From an uncultured Collinsella sp. (GTDB lineage: Bacteria > Actinomycetota > Coriobacteriia > Coriobacteriales > Coriobacteriaceae), in contig CABUTL010000092.1 of NCBI GenBank assembly GCA_902494375.1, positions 1 to 6,240 on the forward strand: DNA of 6,240 nucleotides, given 5' to 3'. Each line of letters opens with the position of its first letter. Position 1 is the stretch's first letter. This document shows, in pieces, positions 4,427-6,240 of this stretch. Both the position numbers and the translations under genes were made by a program. The notes below the pieces were generated by a model that was given only the letters and a program-made list of their open reading frames with translations, searched no databases and was not told the DNA's origin.

Positions 4427-5734
4427 TTACTGCTCGGGCTCTTCGACTTTGTCGATGGCCCAGGCGGCACCGAGGCCGCCAGTGGTGTTGCGGTGGATGC
4501 GCACGGCAACCTCGCGGCGCTCGCCAGCCTGCGTGTAGCGCAGGGGGAAGCTTGCGCGGTTTCGCGCGGCCTCGATGGTACCGCGCTCGCGGGCGATCCA
4601 GTAGTACTCGCCGACAATGCCGAGGGTATCGGCGCCGTAGGGGAGATAGGTCGACAGCTGGTGCAGAAGCGGGCCGGGGCAGAAGACCTCGGTTGCGAAA
4701 TCGACGGGGAAGTCCTCGGGGATGGCGGGCGCTACGGGTGCGGGGGTTGGGGCCTCTGCGAGTACCGAAGCCGGTGCCGGTGCGGGAATTTGGTCGCAAG
4801 CAGAGGTGGACACGGATTCGATGACGGGTGCGGGCTCCGGCGTCGCTTCCGGCTTGATCGCGGAATCTGCGGGCTTCACGGCGACGGCCGCGTCTGCAGC
4901 GGCAGTTTCAGCCTCAACCTGCGTCGCGTTCTCGTTCTCGACGCTCGACTTTGCCTCGATGGGCGTGGAGGCCATGGTGGTGATGCCGGCGTTTGCGTTC
5001 TCGGGGTCATAGACGACCGTGAGCGAGATGGCGGGCTGCGGCGTCTCGGGCTCCGGCGCCGACTCGGTAGCGCCTTGATCGTCGGGCTCGTCGGGCTGAT
5101 CGTCCTCGGTCTCGTCGCCAAAGACATCGCTGTTTTGGAACGCAGGCGTTTCGGGCTGGTCAGCGGCTTCTTCGATTGTCGACTTGGGAGCTTCGTTGAG
5201 CTCCGCAGTGGCTTCCTGCTCGGATATGACTTCGGGATCGGTCGTGGCGGTGATTTCGGTGTCGGCTTCTGCCGTTACCTCAATAGCGACTTCGATCTCT
5301 GCCTCGGGCTCGGGCTCCGGAGCGACTTCGGCCACGGGCTCGGGCTCGGCGCGCTTAACGTGCTTGGGGCGCACGGCCTTGAGGTCCTTCTCGCCGCGCT
5401 TTTTCTTTTTGTAGGACTGCTTGGCACCCTTGGCAGCCTTGGGCTTGTCCTCGCCCTTGGCAAGGGCGGCATCCCAGGCCTCGTTGGCGATGAGCGTGGC
5501 ATACAGGCGACCGCCCTTAAAGACGGTCAGCCTTATGCAGTCGTCGAGCTCCTCGAGCAGCTCGCGCGTGGACTCGAAGCCCAGGTCATAAGCGGCCATG
5601 TCACCAGCAGCGAGCGCCTCCTCGACCTGCGTCATAAACGTTTGCTTGCCGCACCCAATCGCATCACGCAGCAGACGATACAGATAGATGTGGTTGCCCA
5701 GCGATAGCGTGGGCTTAACTATTGTCTTGCTCAT
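4427..5734 (-). CDS. Unknown two-domain protein with LOTUS-like N-terminus and long acidic linker
   Basis: This 435-residue soluble protein is not one I can name. Residues about 10-90 form a compact domain; the run DLGFESTRELLEELDDCIRL (50-69) followed by a short hairpin resembles OST-HTH/LOTUS domains, which are RNA-binding or partner-binding winged helices, but this is a resemblance by eye. A basic patch with KKKKR (109-113) covers about 93-128. Residues about 129-340 are a disordered, Glu/Pro/Ala/Thr-rich acidic linker with PEPEPE-like runs. Residues about 341-430 look folded again, with aromatic and strand-like segments (EYYWIARERGTIEAARNRAS at 376-395). There is no signal peptide or membrane helix. 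The start at 5734 has GAGGAG seven bases upstream; an in-frame ATG at 5764 would put that site inside the gene. A TAAGAT at 5768-5763 could be the -10 box. It appears to be monocistronic. A role in RNA or nucleoid binding is speculation. Confidence 0.85.
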   Translation of the reverse strand: MSKTIVKPTLSLGNHIYLYRLLRDAIGCGKQTFMTQVEEALAAGDMAAYDLGFESTRELLEELDDCIRLTVFKGGRLYATLIANEAWDAALAKGEDKPKAAKGAKQSYKKKKRGEKDLKAVRPKHVKRAEPEPVAEVAPEPEPEAEIEVAIEVTAEADTEITATTDPEVISEQEATAELNEAPKSTIEEAADQPETPAFQNSDVFGDETEDDQPDEPDDQGATESAPEPETPQPAISLTVVYDPENANAGITTMASTPIEAKSSVENENATQVEAETAAADAAVAVKPADSAIKPEATPEPAPVIESVSTSACDQIPAPAPASVLAEAPTPAPVAPAIPEDFPVDFATEVFCPGPLLHQLSTYLPYGADTLGIVGEYYWIARERGTIEAARNRASFPLRYTQAGERREVAVRIHRNTTGGLGAAWAIDKVEEPEQ

Positions 5735-5804
5735 GGCAAATCTCCTCTTTACACACCAAAGCATCTTACCATCGCGCGGGGCTTGCTACCTCGGCGCCCA
5801 AGGC

Positions 5805-5838
5805 AAACGGGCGCGACCGTTGCCGGTTCGCGCCCGTT
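5805..5838 (-). terminator. Hairpin terminator after the Ser/Thr-rich gene
   Basis: AACGGGCGCGACCG (5806-5819) pairs with 5824-5838 over 14 bp, with one bulged base at 5828. On the minus strand the loop is GCAA, a stable GNRA-type loop, and the stem ends in TTT before GCC. It lies 34 bases after the TAA at 5873. The T-tract is short, so efficiency is uncertain, but the position fits the end of the upstream minus-strand gene. Confidence 0.6.
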
Positions 5839-5872
5839 ATACAGGTCGATTATCTATGAGGGGCAAACGTGC

Positions 5873-6240
5873 TTAGTTGCCCGATGCCGTGCCTTGGCTC
5901 GAGCTGTCAGATGCCGTGCCGGACGCGGTTCCACTCGAGCTGTTCGAGTTGCTGGTGTTGCTGCTGTCTGCTGAGCCCGTTCCCGACGTGGTGTCGCTCG
6001 TCTGGTCGCCCGTGCTCGGTTGAGAGCCGTCAGTCGTTTGGCTTGAGTCGGTTGTGCCGGATTGCGTACCGTTGTTGTTCACAGAAGAATCGGCGCCCTG
6101 CGACTGATCGGGGGTGTTCGAGGACGAGTCGGTGGATGCGGAGGTGCTCTGCGAGTCGTCCTGCTGGCTTTGCGATTGACCAGTGCTGTCCGCGTCGTGC
6201 TCGGTCGTGCGTGACGACAGAATCGGCTCGGGACGCTCGC
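5873..6240 (-). CDS. Low-complexity C-terminal tail of a protein starting beyond the right edge
   Basis: The minus-strand frame is open from the window edge to a TAA at 5873, giving 121 visible residues. After a short ERPEPILSSRTTEHD lead-in, the rest is almost entirely Ser, Thr, Gln, Asn, Asp, Gly and Ala, with no lysine or cysteine and a near absence of hydrophobic residues. Such tails occur at the C-termini of cell-envelope proteins in Actinobacteria and Firmicutes, for example some penicillin-binding proteins and LytR-CpsA-Psr proteins, but nothing visible identifies the catalytic part. There is no LPxTG or terminal membrane anchor. An internal GTG at 6082 has no ribosome binding site and should not be taken as the start. 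The gene ends 138 bases upstream of the next minus-strand start, with a hairpin terminator between. Confidence 0.75.
   Translation of the reverse strand, partial: ERPEPILSSRTTEHDADSTGQSQSQQDDSQSTSASTDSSSNTPDQSQGADSSVNNNGTQSGTTDSSQTTDGSQPSTGDQTSDTTSGTGSADSSNTSNSNSSSGTASGTASDSSSQGTASGN

Noticed and set aside
4271..5707. 478-codon plus-strand open frame opposite the minus-strand unknown gene
   Set aside because: Its Gly/Leu/Arg-rich, repetitive translation is what the complement of a Glu/Ala/Pro/Thr-rich linker gives. It starts inside the palindrome and crosses a terminator; the minus-strand frame has the ribosome binding site and terminator.

Overview
This 6.24 kb window reads as ordinary chromosome of a GC-rich, Gram-positive-type bacterium. 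Strong AGGAGG-type ribosome binding sites, GC-rich coding frames and the particular gene set suggest a Coriobacteriia relative such as Collinsella. That assignment is an inference from style and gene content, not something the sequence proves.

Left part (1-910, minus strand): a two-gene unit. tcdA (tRNA threonylcarbamoyladenosine dehydratase, 107-904) is followed 14 bases downstream by the first 30 codons of a TatD-family metal-dependent hydrolase, which runs off the left edge. A perfect TATAAT -10 box lies upstream of tcdA.

Middle-left (about 911-1365): 455 bases without an annotated-size gene, but not empty. It holds an unlisted 28-codon membrane peptide on the minus strand (1113-1199) with a very good ribosome binding site, and a convergent plus-strand promoter (992-1020). 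The plus-strand RNA from that promoter would cover the 3' end of the peptide gene and fold into a continuous 17-bp hairpin. This is the layout of a type I toxin/antisense-RNA locus and is the most interesting candidate here. Between the peptide and the next gene, two divergent promoters overlap at their -35 boxes and are bracketed by an 8-bp inverted repeat.

Centre (1366-2435, plus strand): an ArsR-type regulator (SdpR-like) and a translationally coupled six-TM SdpI-family membrane protein, closed by a strong intrinsic terminator. In Bacillus subtilis such a pair forms an autorepressor/immunity circuit. No sdpABC toxin genes are visible here.

Centre-right (2527-4206, plus strand): ettA, the ABC-F translation factor, complete with both ATPase sites.

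Convergent gap (4207-4426): a 12-bp perfect hairpin just after ettA, a 100-base palindromic element whose G-U pairing and cUUCGg loop point to minus-strand RNA, and the terminator of the minus-strand gene to the right.

Right part (4427-6240, minus strand): a 435-residue protein of unknown function (small N-terminal LOTUS-like domain, basic patch, about 210-residue acidic/proline linker, C-terminal domain), then a terminator, then the 121-residue Ser/Thr/Gln/Asn/Gly-rich C-terminal tail of a protein that begins beyond the right edge.
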